NCBI GenBank assembly: GCA_963969595.1 | Contig: OZ018412.1 | Coordinates: 7,876,501 to 7,940,500, forward strand | DNA length: 64,000 nucleotides | Direction of reading: 5' to 3' | From: Neckera pumila | Taxonomy: Eukaryota; Streptophyta; Bryopsida; Hypnales; Neckeraceae | Shown here: in pieces, positions 24,597-35,106 of the stretch | How positions within the stretch are numbered: position 1 is the first letter of the stretch | How the letters are laid out: the number at the start of each line of letters is the position of its first letter | The notes under the pieces: model-generated | Told to the model about the DNA's origin: nothing | The model's database searches: none | Seen by the model: only the letters and a program-made list of their open reading frames with translations | Program-made: the position numbers and the translations under genes

Positions 24597-25430
24597 TCCA
24601 CCGTTAAAGTGGTCCATTTAAATACCCCCTCATATCCATTCAATAGTTAATTATACAATGACAAATAGAGCTGAGTACAAAATTTGGAATTTTTTTCATT
24701 CAAGCAACCATACCATTAGCATCAATGGGCCAATTCCAAAAGTCAATACACGTAATTGATCCAACAAATCCAAAAAAAATTAAAATTTCATTGTCAATAT
24801 CATCAAAACTGAAAATTGCCAAAAATTACACAGTCATCAAATTGGTAGGTTTTTTGATGATTCAAAGCTTTATACATATATATCTCTTAAAAACGGATTT
24901 CAAATTTTTATTTATGAAAAAGTGACTTTTTTTTATGCTATTCCATGCTCTCAATTCCTAAAACAAATTCAATTATTGTAAGAACCAACATCATTTCCTT
25001 GTTTGTCAAACTATTGGTTTTTTAAATTCTTTAAATGTCCATTTCCTTCAATTTTGTGTACAACAATCTGAAATGGTGTATACCAACATGCCAAGGCACA
25101 AAAAGTATTTTTAGAGTTCCAAAAATTAATATGACACAATGCAAAGTAGTTCCAAATAATAACATACAAAATTGAGTTTTAACATGGTTAACTTTGAAAT
25201 TACTTTTCTTTCACATCACATCTAAAGTTTTCTTGGAACTTCCATAGTAATGTGTTACATGTTGCATACTACAACTTTTGTATATTGACTTTTGGAATTG
25301 GCCCATTGATGCTAATACTATGGTTGCTTGAATGAAAAAGGTCCAAATCTGTATTGAGTTCTATTTGTCATTGTAAGAGCGGTTTAAGGAAGACAATTGC
25401 TATTAAAGTAGACCACCTTAGCAGCCCCTC
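24597..25430. mobile_element. MITE with ~100-bp terminal inverted repeats
   Basis: Bases 24656-24749 and 25282-25373 are inverted copies at high identity, for example 'gcatcaatgggccaattcca' at the left and its reverse complement at the right. Outer ends are weaker ('ggtccaccgttaaagtggtc' against 'agtagaccacctta'). The boundaries are approximate. The element begins directly after E10. Confidence 0.6.
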
Positions 25431-25927
25431 GGCACTATTGGAGGCACCTTTTTTCAAGAAAATACATTTTTGTAGTATTAGGAATTGAAAATCATAAATT
25501 TTCACAAGAAAATAATCAAATTTTTGGAAAAGACGTGCAATTATTGTGAATTTTTAAAGTGGGAGCCCCCTAGGTCATGGAATCCATCACATATCTTGAT
25601 CATAAAACCAAAATTTAAAGAACTAGCAATCCACCAATCGTATTTAAATTTTGGGACGGTTTAATTGTACATTAGGATATACTTTAAATAGAAGTCTACC
25701 GGTACTTGTCAAAATGGGTGCAAGGATGGTTTAGGATGTTTCCACCTAAATTTGTAATCCAATAGTATTTTTGGGAATAAAAAGCCCCCTTGTTGGCTTC
25801 ATTGCACTAGCCAATTTTGGGAGGGACCATGCTAACAAGGTTAGAATCTTTGCTTGTTTGGGTGATATTTTGCCCTAAAAAAATGTTGGTTGTGTTTATG
25901 TAAAACTTTTTTATTTGGATTCTTCTT
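25431..25927. other. Intergenic DNA, nothing recognised
   Basis: No ORF of note and no match to the other repeats. Confidence 0.5.
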
Positions 25928-26851
25928 TTAACCCCTAGAGGACCAACATGCGTTTTTTAGCTACATAGAAATTTTGGGTAGGTCCATGTGATTGGAGATT
26001 TCTATATTTTTGGCCCAAATTTTAATAGAAGGTGGGAACGAGGAATATATTTCATATCTTTCATGACATTCAGAAATATGAATAAAAAATTATGGCTTAA
26101 TATGTTTTGTTTTTTTTAACTGGGCAATTCAGACAAATTAAGAAAATCATTTTTTTCAAAAACAAAAATTTGAAATTGGTTTTATGGAGTTATATATATG
26201 TAAAAAGCTTTTAATCATCCCATTTTGATCAATGAGTCAAAAGTTATGAAGATTTTTAGTTTGCGGGCTGTTATAGATTCTCTACTCTAAAATAAACTTT
26301 GAAGTCCTTTACCTTATTCAATTTTCAATATTTTTTGGAAAAAATAAAATCATAGGATGTAGATTATTTATTACAACATTGCAACCCTTGGAATTAGCAT
26401 TTTTTAATTCCATAATTAAATTCTTGACAATTTAATATTTTGAATCATTATCTACTACTATCTACTTACTACTTTTTTCCTGTATGCTGTATAATTCCAA
26501 ATGAAGTAAAAAATTTCGAGCATGTAGCCAGCTTGTCTAGGAAAAAGAATCCAAGGAAGCACTTCCATTTTGGACGTTTTTTCATCGAAATGTGAGCTTG
26601 TAAGTGCTGCTGCCCTATTTTTTGCAGAGCCAAAAAAATGGTTTCAGTGAATTTAAATGCTTATATCTTGCAATCCACGTGGTGGAAATTTTTCAGATTT
26701 TTACTATATGTTCTCAAGTCAAGATACTACAAGATCCTACAGTTACATGTGTCAAAAAAAGTTTTTTTTTCAAAAATTGGATACTTGTACTGAAAATGGC
26801 AATTTTTGAGCATTTTTGGTGAAACTATAGTCATGGAACCGTAGGAGTTAA
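25928..26851 (+). mobile_element. TTAA-family element E11 (subfamily II)
   Basis: A full-length copy of 924 bp. It opens CCCCTAGAGGACCAACATGC and closes 'catggaaccgtaggagttaa', with TTAA at both ends. Nearly collinear with E17. Confidence 0.85.
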
Positions 26852-27258
26852 ATGTAGAGACTCCACACACAATAGTTTAGGGGCAATTTTAGGTACACCT
26901 ATTTTTAGCACTTTGAAAGCTCATAGTTAATTTGTATAGAGTCCAAAGAACACATTTTAAGAAAATCTACAATCCCCTACGACTACCAACAAGGCCGAGC
27001 AAAAAGCATTTGTAGTTTAATAATAGGAACCATGGTCATAATTGTATTTGAACGCATTTAGATATTGTTACCTTAGAAAAGTACCAACATCTTTTGCATG
27101 ACAAATATCAAAGGAATCTATTCCAGTAGGAAAGATTGTTAGAAAATAAGTTCAAATTTGAGTTCAACAAAAAATCATTTTTCAAATTTTTTGTAAAGAA
27201 ATATAGAGCTTACAGAGTTTTTAAAAACTATTTTCATCATTTCTAAATCTTTATTTTT
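26852..27258. other. Intergenic DNA, nothing recognised
   Basis: AT-rich, no gene. Confidence 0.5.
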
Positions 27259-28055
27259 TTAACCTCTAAATGATTAAGGCCTTTTTCTAACTTTTTAGAA
27301 TTTTTGACCGCACAGATTGCAAAATATCTGCATTTAAAGTGAAAAAAACAAGTTTTTCAACACATTGCGGGACTAGATTTTATGACTTTGAACATTTTAG
27401 CTTAAATGTTTTGCATTCCAGAGTTTTGAGCTTTAAATCATTATAGTGGAGAATTGAGTTGAGATTCTAGGAAAAAATAATCCAAAAAAACTTAATTTTC
27501 ATTATTAAATAATTTATTAAGTAGAAGTAGGTACAAGATAGAGGAAAAATCTAAAATATTAATATCTTTTATATAAAATTGAAAAGCACAAATCCCAATG
27601 GTGAGATTGTTCTAGCAAAAAAACTAAACCTTGTCGACCATTTTTTTTTTTAAATTGTAAAAATTGCATTAAAAAATGAATGCTAGTACACATTATTTTT
27701 CTCGGGAAGATGTTCTAAGTGCCCGAAAAACAAGACTGTCCATTACTTTCTTATAACAAATCCAAATGAAATAAATCAAAGCTTTCTAAATAGGCAAAAA
27801 TATAATCTATTTGACAAAAAAATCTAATAAAAAAATAAAAAAGTTTGCTGCCCCCTAAACGTTATCTTGAGCTTATTTGTGCATAGCTTTTTTTTTCGGG
27901 CACTGATTGAAAAAAAAACCTATATTTTTACAAAGCTTAGCAATTTTTCTATCTTCATAAAGAAATTTGGAAAATCACAACAAAAATTTGGCCTATAGGT
28001 ACTTGCTTGAAATTTCATTTGTTCCCCTAAAGAATAATGCACATTTAGGGGTTAA
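27259..28055 (-). mobile_element. TTAA-family element E12
   Basis: A 797-bp reverse copy, with TTAA at 27259-27262 and 28052-28055. The ends 'cctctaaatgattaaggcc' and 'gcacatttagggg' are more diverged than in other copies and a stretch near the left end is missing, so this looks like an old or internally deleted copy. Confidence 0.75.
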
Positions 28056-29373
28056 AATGTGATTTTTTTCCTAAAAATCTACACCAAATATTGAAATCAT
28101 GTTGCCCCACACTAGTTTCTCATTATTCTACACTATATAAATATTTATAATTACTGTAGAAGGATGTAATAATGTAGAAACCATGTGTATTGCATAGGTT
28201 GGTGCATAGGTTGGTGCATAGGTTGGTGCTCCTAGTTCAAAGCTCGAGCTTGGAAAATGGTATATGCCACCACGTGGCCAATTAGTGAGTCATGAAGTAA
28301 GTTCCCTCACTAAGGCAATCATATCCAAACCTATAGACAACAAAAAGCCACATTTAAAACTGATACTATTAATAAGACTTCATTCAACTTCAAAGTTTTG
28401 ACATCAACCAAATATAGTGTCATGGATACTATATTTTAGAGATTAACAATAAATATCCAATAAGGATGTCTTAATCTTGGCCTTCACATTTGATATAAAT
28501 GTCGCAAATTATGAATCAAGCATTGCACAAATACAATGAACATAGTCATATCTCACACTCTTATTTTTTCCTACAACTATAGATTTAATAACCAAGAGCA
28601 ATAAAGATTATAAGACATTGATGACATTATAATGTCTCAGGGAATTTCAAATGTGTAGATTATACTTAAAATTACTTGTTCAAGGAGCTCATTTATATTG
28701 AATTTAAGATTTATGAATTGTAAGTGCTGTTTGACCAACCAACAAGAGAGTGCATAAATGCTTCAAAAATTAGACGTGACATGAATATAATTTGTTGTTT
28801 TTAGTCTATTGATTGGATATGATTAAACAATAATCAATCATCATCAATAAATCCTATGGTATGAAGATAGAACCTTGTTATTAAAGGAATGCAAGATGGT
28901 CCTCTAATATGCGTTATTCAAATCCAACTTAAGTTACCAATATAATGCTCCTATGACTCTACATGCTATTTCACAAGGAGAATCATTAATTCCACATTAC
29001 ATTATACATTTGCATATGCTAAATAGTGAAAGTAGATTATTTGAATCATTTGATTGCCTTACCTCAAGAAAGTTACTTTATAAGCCATAAATATTTCTAA
29101 TTATAGATGTTTCCATTTGTTGACATGGAGGTTCATGAGTTCCAAGTACAACAATACCTAATTAAAAAGTAATGCATTCTTATATAATGATAGAAAATAT
29201 TTATATAGTGTCAAATGTCAAGAAATTGGTGTCCAACAATGCTTTTTTGGGGGTAAAATTTTGCCACTTATGACAAAAAAACCTGACATCCCTCCAAATT
29301 TGATGCAATGCCATGAACACAAGAGCTATAACTAAAAAAAGGGTTTGTGTTCAGTAACCTAATTTCACTATAA
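28056..29373. other. AT-rich intergenic DNA
   Basis: A 12-bp unit GCATAGGTTGGT is repeated three times at about 28193-28228. The stretch at about 29120-29230 ('acatggaggttcatgagtt' onward) recurs at about 41640-41760, indicating another dispersed repeat. No gene seen. Confidence 0.5.
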
Positions 29374-29876
29374 TTAGTGTGCCTTGTGCCTTGTGCCGTT
29401 GCCACAATATAATAAAATAAAAATGAAATTAATTTTCTAGTTTTTTAATTCATATAATAAAACTTTGAAATTCAATAACTTTCACATCATGAGTCAGAAT
29501 GCCACAAAACAAAGCCCGTGCACCCCTCCTTGCAAAGAGCTTTTTGTATGGCACCAAACACGCAACCAAGGGACTCAAGGTCTAGGAGATCTCACCGTAT
29601 CAAACTAACTAACTAATTAACTTAAGGTACATATATAATGTGCCTTGTGCCATTGCCACAATCAAAATAAAGGTAGAAGTAATTTTCTAATTTTCTAATT
29701 TATAAAAACTTCAAATTTAATAACTTTTGCGTTGTAGGTCAAAACGCCACAAAACAAAGCCCTTGCACCTCTCCTTGCTAAAAGCTTTCTGACGATATCA
29801 AGAATGCAACCGGGACACACGGTCCAGGAGATCTTAACGTAACAAACAAACAAACAAAACAAAACAAACAAATGGA
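29374..29876 (+). mobile_element. Two tandem SINE-like elements
   Basis: Two units, 29374-29622 and 29636-29876. Each has a head 'gtgccttgtgccgttgccac', a body with 'acgccacaaaacaaagcc' and 'cacccctccttgc', and a tail of short reiterations: (aact)n in the first, (acaaa)n/(aaac)n in the second. The same structure occurs downstream of the germin-like gene at 33034 and 34184, all in the same orientation. A short head-body-tail retroposon without coding potential suggests a SINE. I did not verify Pol III A and B boxes. The 77-codon minus frame here is a shadow. Confidence 0.55.
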
Positions 29877-30660
29877 TGGATGGAAGGTAATGGATGGAAG
29901 GTATGAATTTAGTGTAAGTCAAACCCATAAAAGAAATTCACGCTCAGTCCAGCTTTGGAAGCACGGAGTACAGTCAATGCATTATATGCAAGCTGTCAAA
30001 AGTGCATCAACGGTTCTCAAAAGTGCATCAATGGTTCTCATTTTCTCAAAAGAGCGTCAATATATGGTTTACTCTCATGGCCAAATAATATAATATTGCA
30101 TCAAACCCTGTCAAAATTCTAACAAAATAAACAAACATTTGATCAGTTGAACAACAGGATCTATGCTCAATACAGAATATTCTCATACTTTATTTGTTCA
30201 TATGCCCAATGTTGCGGCCGTGTTGCGCGTAGTTTCGTCAAACAACAGAAGCATAATAAGCTTAGCACGCAGCAGAGTACGTGCCAGACTCCTAACATGA
30301 CTAAGTTACAGTATTCAGAGAAACTGGCAAGTATCCAGAGACCTGCAATTAGTACTGCATGAAACAAATTCATAAAATGAAGGAACAGTGCTCAGTTAAC
30401 TTACTGTAGCTTTTAATTCCTGTGCTCAATCATCAATGATCACACCGATCTCGAAGAACTGTCATCTTTACTAAACTCAAGTGCATGTAAGGAAGCTCAT
30501 TAAGTCTCAAGTCTGCAACACTGTAATCCTTGAAACCAGGACCAAATTAACTGATCGTAAGGAATCCCCATAACTCCTAATCCGCACTCGAATATGACTG
30601 CACTTAATGCTAACATATCCACTGGGCATGATCAGAAATTAACCGCACTCTGCACTTTGA
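29877..30660. promoter_or_regulatory. Upstream region of the germin-like gene
   Basis: About 800 bp between the SINE-like pair and the TATA box, with no convincing ORF. Sequence from about 30600 onward is less AT-rich. No specific operator motif is claimed. Confidence 0.35.
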
Positions 30661-30680
30661 AAACCTTGCCATGCACTGTC

Positions 30681-30687
30681 TATAAAT
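30681..30687 (+). promoter_or_regulatory. Putative TATA box of the germin-like gene
   Basis: TATAAAT lies 147 bp upstream of the chosen ATG, a normal plant spacing for a TATA box plus a short leader. The segment immediately downstream (about 30700-30882) is duplicated inside the gene's own intron; the TATA box itself is not clearly copied there. Confidence 0.5.
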
Positions 30688-30827
30688 CGTAGAAGCTCAC
30701 GTCGTTTCCCATTTCGTAGTTGCTCCAGCTTTTTAGACGTTGGCAGTGTCTGAGTTTTTGGAATTTGAGGACTACTGACACAGTGCATGGTGGAAGAAGA
30801 TCGAAACTTGTTCAAATTCTGCGAGCT

Positions 30828-32362
30828 ATGGCGATGCCGAAAGACATGCTTGTTCTGCTTTCGATTCTAGTGCAAGTCGCTCTGTACCCTTTGATTGCAT
30901 TAGCTAATGACCCCGGCCCTCTTCAAGACATTTGCGTGGCGGACCTGACGAGCAGCGTCAAAGTGAACGGCTTCGTGTGCAAGGACTTGGACGCAGTCAC
31001 CGTGAACGACTTCATCTACCATGGCCTGCACATTCCTGGCGACACCAACAATGGCAACCGCCAGAGGACCACGCAGGTCAGTGTAATATGTTGTTGAATA
31101 TTTTGCACCGCCTATTGATCCTAAGTTTTCTAGTATTAGTGATTGGGTTTCACACCACCAAGTGCAACGAAATTTGCTCAATAGCTTTTAGGGTACCGCT
31201 TTCTTTTCTATGAACTCATTGATATGACGATGCCGGAACACATGATCGTCCCCATTTCATATTTGCTCCAGCTGTAGACATTATCGGATGTTTGAGTTTT
31301 TGGAATGTGAGCACTGACACTGTGCACGGTGGAAGAAGATAGATCCGAAACTTGTTTAAATTCTAAGAGCTATGGCGATGCCGAAACATGATCGTTCTGA
31401 TTTCAATTCTAGTGCATGTCGCTGTTAAACTATTAATCCGTTTCATTATTACTATGCTTCAATTCTTCATTGCCTATTTTTTCGAAACATAGCTCGACAG
31501 ATAGCTTGACAATCGTGGGTTTTCACTGATGCGTTCAATGTTGTCAAGGAGCTTCATAATTTGGACTCAAAACAGAGCACCTAGGGTTTGCCTAAACTTG
31601 TGATTTCCAAACGGCAAAATTTGTGAAAACGAACGGGCTCACGCTCGTCGTGTGCAATTGACGCGGTCTTTCTGCTTTCAATTCTAGTGCAAGTCACTGT
31701 GAAACCCACTATCAATCCGTTTCAGCATTGACATTCTTGAAGTTTTCCTCGCCTCTGTACTCAAAATATAGCTTAACAAATTTGGGTTTTGCACAGATGC
31801 ATTCAATGTTGTCAACCAGCTTCATACATTGAACTCAAACCAGAGTAGGGTTTCACCTAAAAATGTGATTTCCAATCGGCAAATTTTGTGAAAAAGAACG
31901 GTCTCACAAACTGAAGGTAGTGTGTGTATCCCTTTGTCGCAGGTGTTCGTGAACGCGCTGCCGGGTCTTAACACTTTGGGCACGGGTTTCGCGCGCCTGG
32001 ACTTCGCTGTGGGCGGCATCAACGTCCCGCACACGCACCCTCGCGCCACGGAGGTTTTCCTAGTGATGGAGGGCGCGCTCTACATGGGCTTCGTCACCAC
32101 CGACCGGCGCCTGTTCGTCACCACGCTCTACAAGGGCGACGTCTTCATCTTCCCGCGCGGCCTCGTCCACTTCCAGATCAATGTGGGTCCGGGTCCGGCA
32201 CTGGCATTTGCAGGTTTCAACAGTCAGAATCCGGGGTTGCAGCAGATCGTTCCGGGGCTGTTCAATTCCACCCCGCCGATTGATGATGCAGTGCTGCGGA
32301 GTGGCTTCCGCATTGAGCAGGCGACTGTCGACCGAATCCGAGCCAATTTCAGAACCGCTTGA
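30828..32362 (+). CDS. Germin-like protein (cupin), two exons
   Basis: Exon 1 is 30828-31076, exon 2 is 31943-32362, with an 866-bp phase-0 GT-AG intron. The product is 222 residues, the usual length for germin-like proteins (secreted, manganese-binding, single cupin domain, often hexameric; reported activities include superoxide dismutase and, in true germins, oxalate oxidase). Seen here: a hydrophobic signal peptide (residues ~1-26), then the N-terminal DPGPLQDICVADL block with the conserved cysteine pair (C..C spaced ~15). Exon 2 carries cupin motif 1 (G-x5-H-T-H-x3-T-E-x6-G) and motif 2 (G-x5-P-x-G-x2-H-x3-N), which supply all three metal-binding histidines and the glutamate. The first of two nearby in-frame ATGs is used; the second is two codons later. 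Exon 2 is strikingly GC-rich against its surroundings. Enzymatic activity cannot be deduced from the sequence. Confidence 0.92.
31246..31425 (+). repeat. Intronic copy of the germin gene's leader and start of exon 1
   Basis: This stretch inside the intron matches about 30702-30882. Shared blocks include 'ttgctccagct', 'tttgagtttttggaat', 'ggtggaagaagat' and 'agctatggcgatgccgaaa'. The copied ATG is at 31372, but small deletions shift the frame and a TAA follows at 31426-31428 after 18 codons, so the copy is non-coding. Confidence 0.8.
31397..31907 (+). repeat. Tandem duplication within the germin intron
   Basis: Units 31397-31642 and 31672-31907 align along their length. Each starts 'tttcaattctagtgca', continues through 'gatgcgttcaatgttgtcaa' (31532) or 'gatgcattcaatgttgtcaa' (31797), and ends 'gaacgg(g/t)ctcac'. 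The offset is about 265-275 bp. The start of each unit is itself derived from exon 1 sequence. Confidence 0.8.
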
Positions 32363-33033
32363 AAGGGATGCATGGCGAACTTGATGGATCGAGCATCGGC
32401 TTGAAATGGCGATCTCTCTCTAGAGCGTCTGCTTGAACTTGCAATCTCGCGGTAGCGTCTACTTCAAATTTGCCTGTCCTCTAGAAGCCTGTCATGCTTT
32501 GAATTTTATAAGGCAGGCAAGCGCGCTCGAGCGACAAATTTCCCCGAAAATTTCAGTGCGACTAGCGTGACTAAATTTTTTGAATAGTTGCATCGCCGAC
32601 AATGCGTTCTGGTCCCTGGACTAAGGGTACTTCAGTGTACTATTAGTTTTTGCATTCTGACATAATTACCGGTATATAGGAATGTGATTTTTTGACGATT
32701 TGGGGGAAATTTGACTGTCCTCAAGCAAGGACCCAACCAAATTAACAGTAATTTAGGGCAATTTACACTAACTTTTCACTTTTTGATTCCTAGTCTGAAT
32801 ACTCAACTTCAATTCTAGCTTATGTTCAACTCCTATCGATGTTTTTTCTTTTCCACATTCAGAAAAGTGCTGCTTTGCCGATTATATATATTTTTTATAA
32901 GAGAAAATGGCTACAATTTTTTTTTTGAATAGGGCAAGGATGGCAACTTAAGTAGTTTTAGAAGAGTTGCTTTGGCTTTTTATTTTTTTGCTAGGGCAAA
33001 GTTGTGGTGAGAATTATGGAAATCTAATAGTGA
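32363..33033. other. 3' flank of the germin-like gene
   Basis: The first ~150 bp after the stop are GC-moderate and contain three loose repeats of 'gcgtctgcttgaactt'-like sequence (32423-32470), plausibly 3' UTR. No clear polyadenylation signal is claimed. Confidence 0.35.
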
Positions 33034-33403
33034 CTAGTGTGCTCTGTGCCGTTGCCACAGTCGAAATCATAGTAAAAACTTTGAAATTCAATATCTTTCA
33101 CACCGTCATTCCAAACGCCACGAAACAAAGCCTGTCCATCCTTCCTCACCAAGAGCTTTCTGACGGTACCAAAAACATGACCAAATTCAAATTCAAAGTA
33201 ATTTTCTAATTTTTGGATCCATAAATACTTCAAAATTCAAGAACTTCCGCATCGTAACTCCAAATGCCACAAAACCAAGCCCGTGCACCCCTCCTCGCCA
33301 AGAGCTTTCCGACAGTACCAAGCATGTGGCCGAGGGACGCATGGTCCGGGAGATCTCAACGTAACAAACAAAACAAACAAACAAACAAACAAACAAACAA
33401 GCA
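33034..33403 (+). mobile_element. Dimeric SINE-like element
   Basis: Head 'gctctgtgccgttgccac', first body 33060-33183, second body 33200-33350, then a clean (caaa)n tail at 33360-33402. The two bodies share 'gccacgaaacaaagcc'/'gccacaaaaccaagcc' and 'aagagctttc(t/c)gac'. Confidence 0.55.
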
Positions 33404-34183
33404 GCCAAACTTAAGGTATGGATTATGACGATAGTTAGGGAGTGATGGAAGTTAATGTGGCCCTCTGAATTTCAATTTTAGTATTGAAATGGCAGAATAA
33501 TCTTTTTTGTTAAAGAATTTTGGCAACAAAAACAAGTCATGGTCATGCATTGACAAGTGAATTGGCAAAAGAAATACATCAATGGAAATGCAATTCTTAA
33601 TTGCATTTGTGTCCTACATCTTAACATCTCATATATTAGCTAAGAATTAAAGCCAATTAAGAGAACTTTCTCTTCCATTTAGCCAATTTGTAAAAGTGAC
33701 ATTGTATGGGAAGTTCTCAAATGTAAAAATATGCTACAAGATCTAGACATGAGGATCAGTCCATGTAGCATACATGTTTCCCCACATCACTACTACATCC
33801 TTCTACAATAACTAAAATATTGATATAGTGTAGAATGTCCAGATATTTGTCTGGGGCAATCTAATTTCCCTATTTAGTGTACATTAAAAAATCTATAAGT
33901 ATCAATTGGAAGTCAAACTATTGTAGAGATCTCTCCTTTTTACAACAAATTTTGAGGGTGAATAGTTGCACTTCTATCCTATACAATTTGATTCTTTGTC
34001 ATTCATCATCAACCACAGAATGGCCTCCTCATTGTTTAAGGGTTAAGTGTTTTTTTGACATTTCATATCACTTTAAATAATCAATGAAACAATGAATAAA
34101 GATATTGTTTGAAACAATAAATAAGATATTGTTGGATTTTTGTTGTGTACCCAAATTGAAATGATTTTGAAATCTAGATTTCT
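33404..34183. other. AT-rich intergenic DNA, no gene seen
   Basis: Nothing recognised apart from weak similarity of 33770-33870 to the dispersed repeat near 29200 and 41700. Confidence 0.45.
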
Positions 34184-34575
34184 ACTAGTGTGCCATGTGT
34201 TGTTGCCACAGCCAAAATCATAGTAAATTAAATTTTCTAATTCATAAAATAAAAACTTTGAAATTCAATATCTTTCGCAACGTCATTCCAAACGCCATGA
34301 AGCAAAGCCCATCCACCCCTCCTCGCCAAAAGCTTTCCCAAGGTACCAAGAATGACCAAAATCAAAGTAAAAGAGTAATTTTCTATTTTGATCTATAAAT
34401 ACTTTGAAATTCCATAACTTCTGCACCGTAGGTCGGAACGCCACGAAACCAAGCCCGTGCACCCTTCCTTGCCAAGGACTTTCCGACGGTACTAAACACG
34501 TGGCTGGGGATGCACGGTCCGGGAGATCTCAATGTAAAAAACAAAAAAACAAAACAAAATAAAACAAAACAAACA
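34184..34575 (+). mobile_element. Dimeric SINE-like element
   Basis: Same head-body-body-tail architecture as 33034-33403: 'gtgccatgtgttgttgccac' head, bodies at about 34230-34345 and 34377-34520, and a (aaac/aaaac)n tail to 34575. Confidence 0.55.
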
Positions 34576-34959
34576 GCGGGATGGACAAGGGATGGATGGA
34601 TCATGTACCTCTATCTGCCTGTGATTGGGAAACCATACTAAAAGGCAATGTAATGCGTATTCAGTGTGGTCTAGCCCTTCTTTTTTGTTTTTTGAAAAAG
34701 TGTCAGAATGGCGATCACTTAAAATTTGGTGAAGCATTTTATTTCTTTGTACATTCATCTTTTGTACCATAAAACACTTTTCCATCCAAATTTGACAATT
34801 TCATCTATATTTTAGATTGGATTGAAACTTTTCTAGCGAAAAAAAGGGTTTTACTATGAAATGGTGTTTTCTGGCTCCATTTCGCCCCCCCCAAAAGGGC
34901 TGGTGTGGTCCCTTACGAAACGAGACGTGAGGTACACACTGGTACAGACTGTCGGTAGA
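34576..34959. other. Intergenic DNA
   Basis: No gene seen. A C-run with 'ccccccccaaaaggg' occurs near 34886. Confidence 0.4.
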
Positions 34960-35106
34960 GTCCCTGTTCTTCTTCTTCTCCTCTTCGCCGCCCTATTCTA
35001 ATCTTCACTAGGACGGAGCAGGGGCCGCAGGCTGCACAGGAGCGTTGGCTTGACTAGTGATATTGATTCAACCTCCGTTTTGTTTAATTTTCAAAATTTG
35101 TTGCAA
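34960..35106 (+). promoter_or_regulatory. Probable 5' leader of the 35107 gene
   Basis: GC-elevated, with a pyrimidine tract 'ttcttcttcttctcctcttc' at about 34968-34987, typical of plant 5' leaders, ending at the ATG at 35107. No TATA box is convincingly placed. Confidence 0.35.

Noticed and set aside
31372..31428. Second start codon for the germin-like gene inside the intron
   Set aside because: The duplicated ATG is followed by a frameshift and TAA after 18 codons and cannot join exon 2 in frame. The upstream exon 1 has the signal peptide and conserved cysteines.
33193..34785. Minus-strand frames with cysteine- and phenylalanine-rich N-termini
   Set aside because: They are translations of the (caaa)n tails and bodies of SINE-like repeats, and similar frames appear in each copy for that reason.
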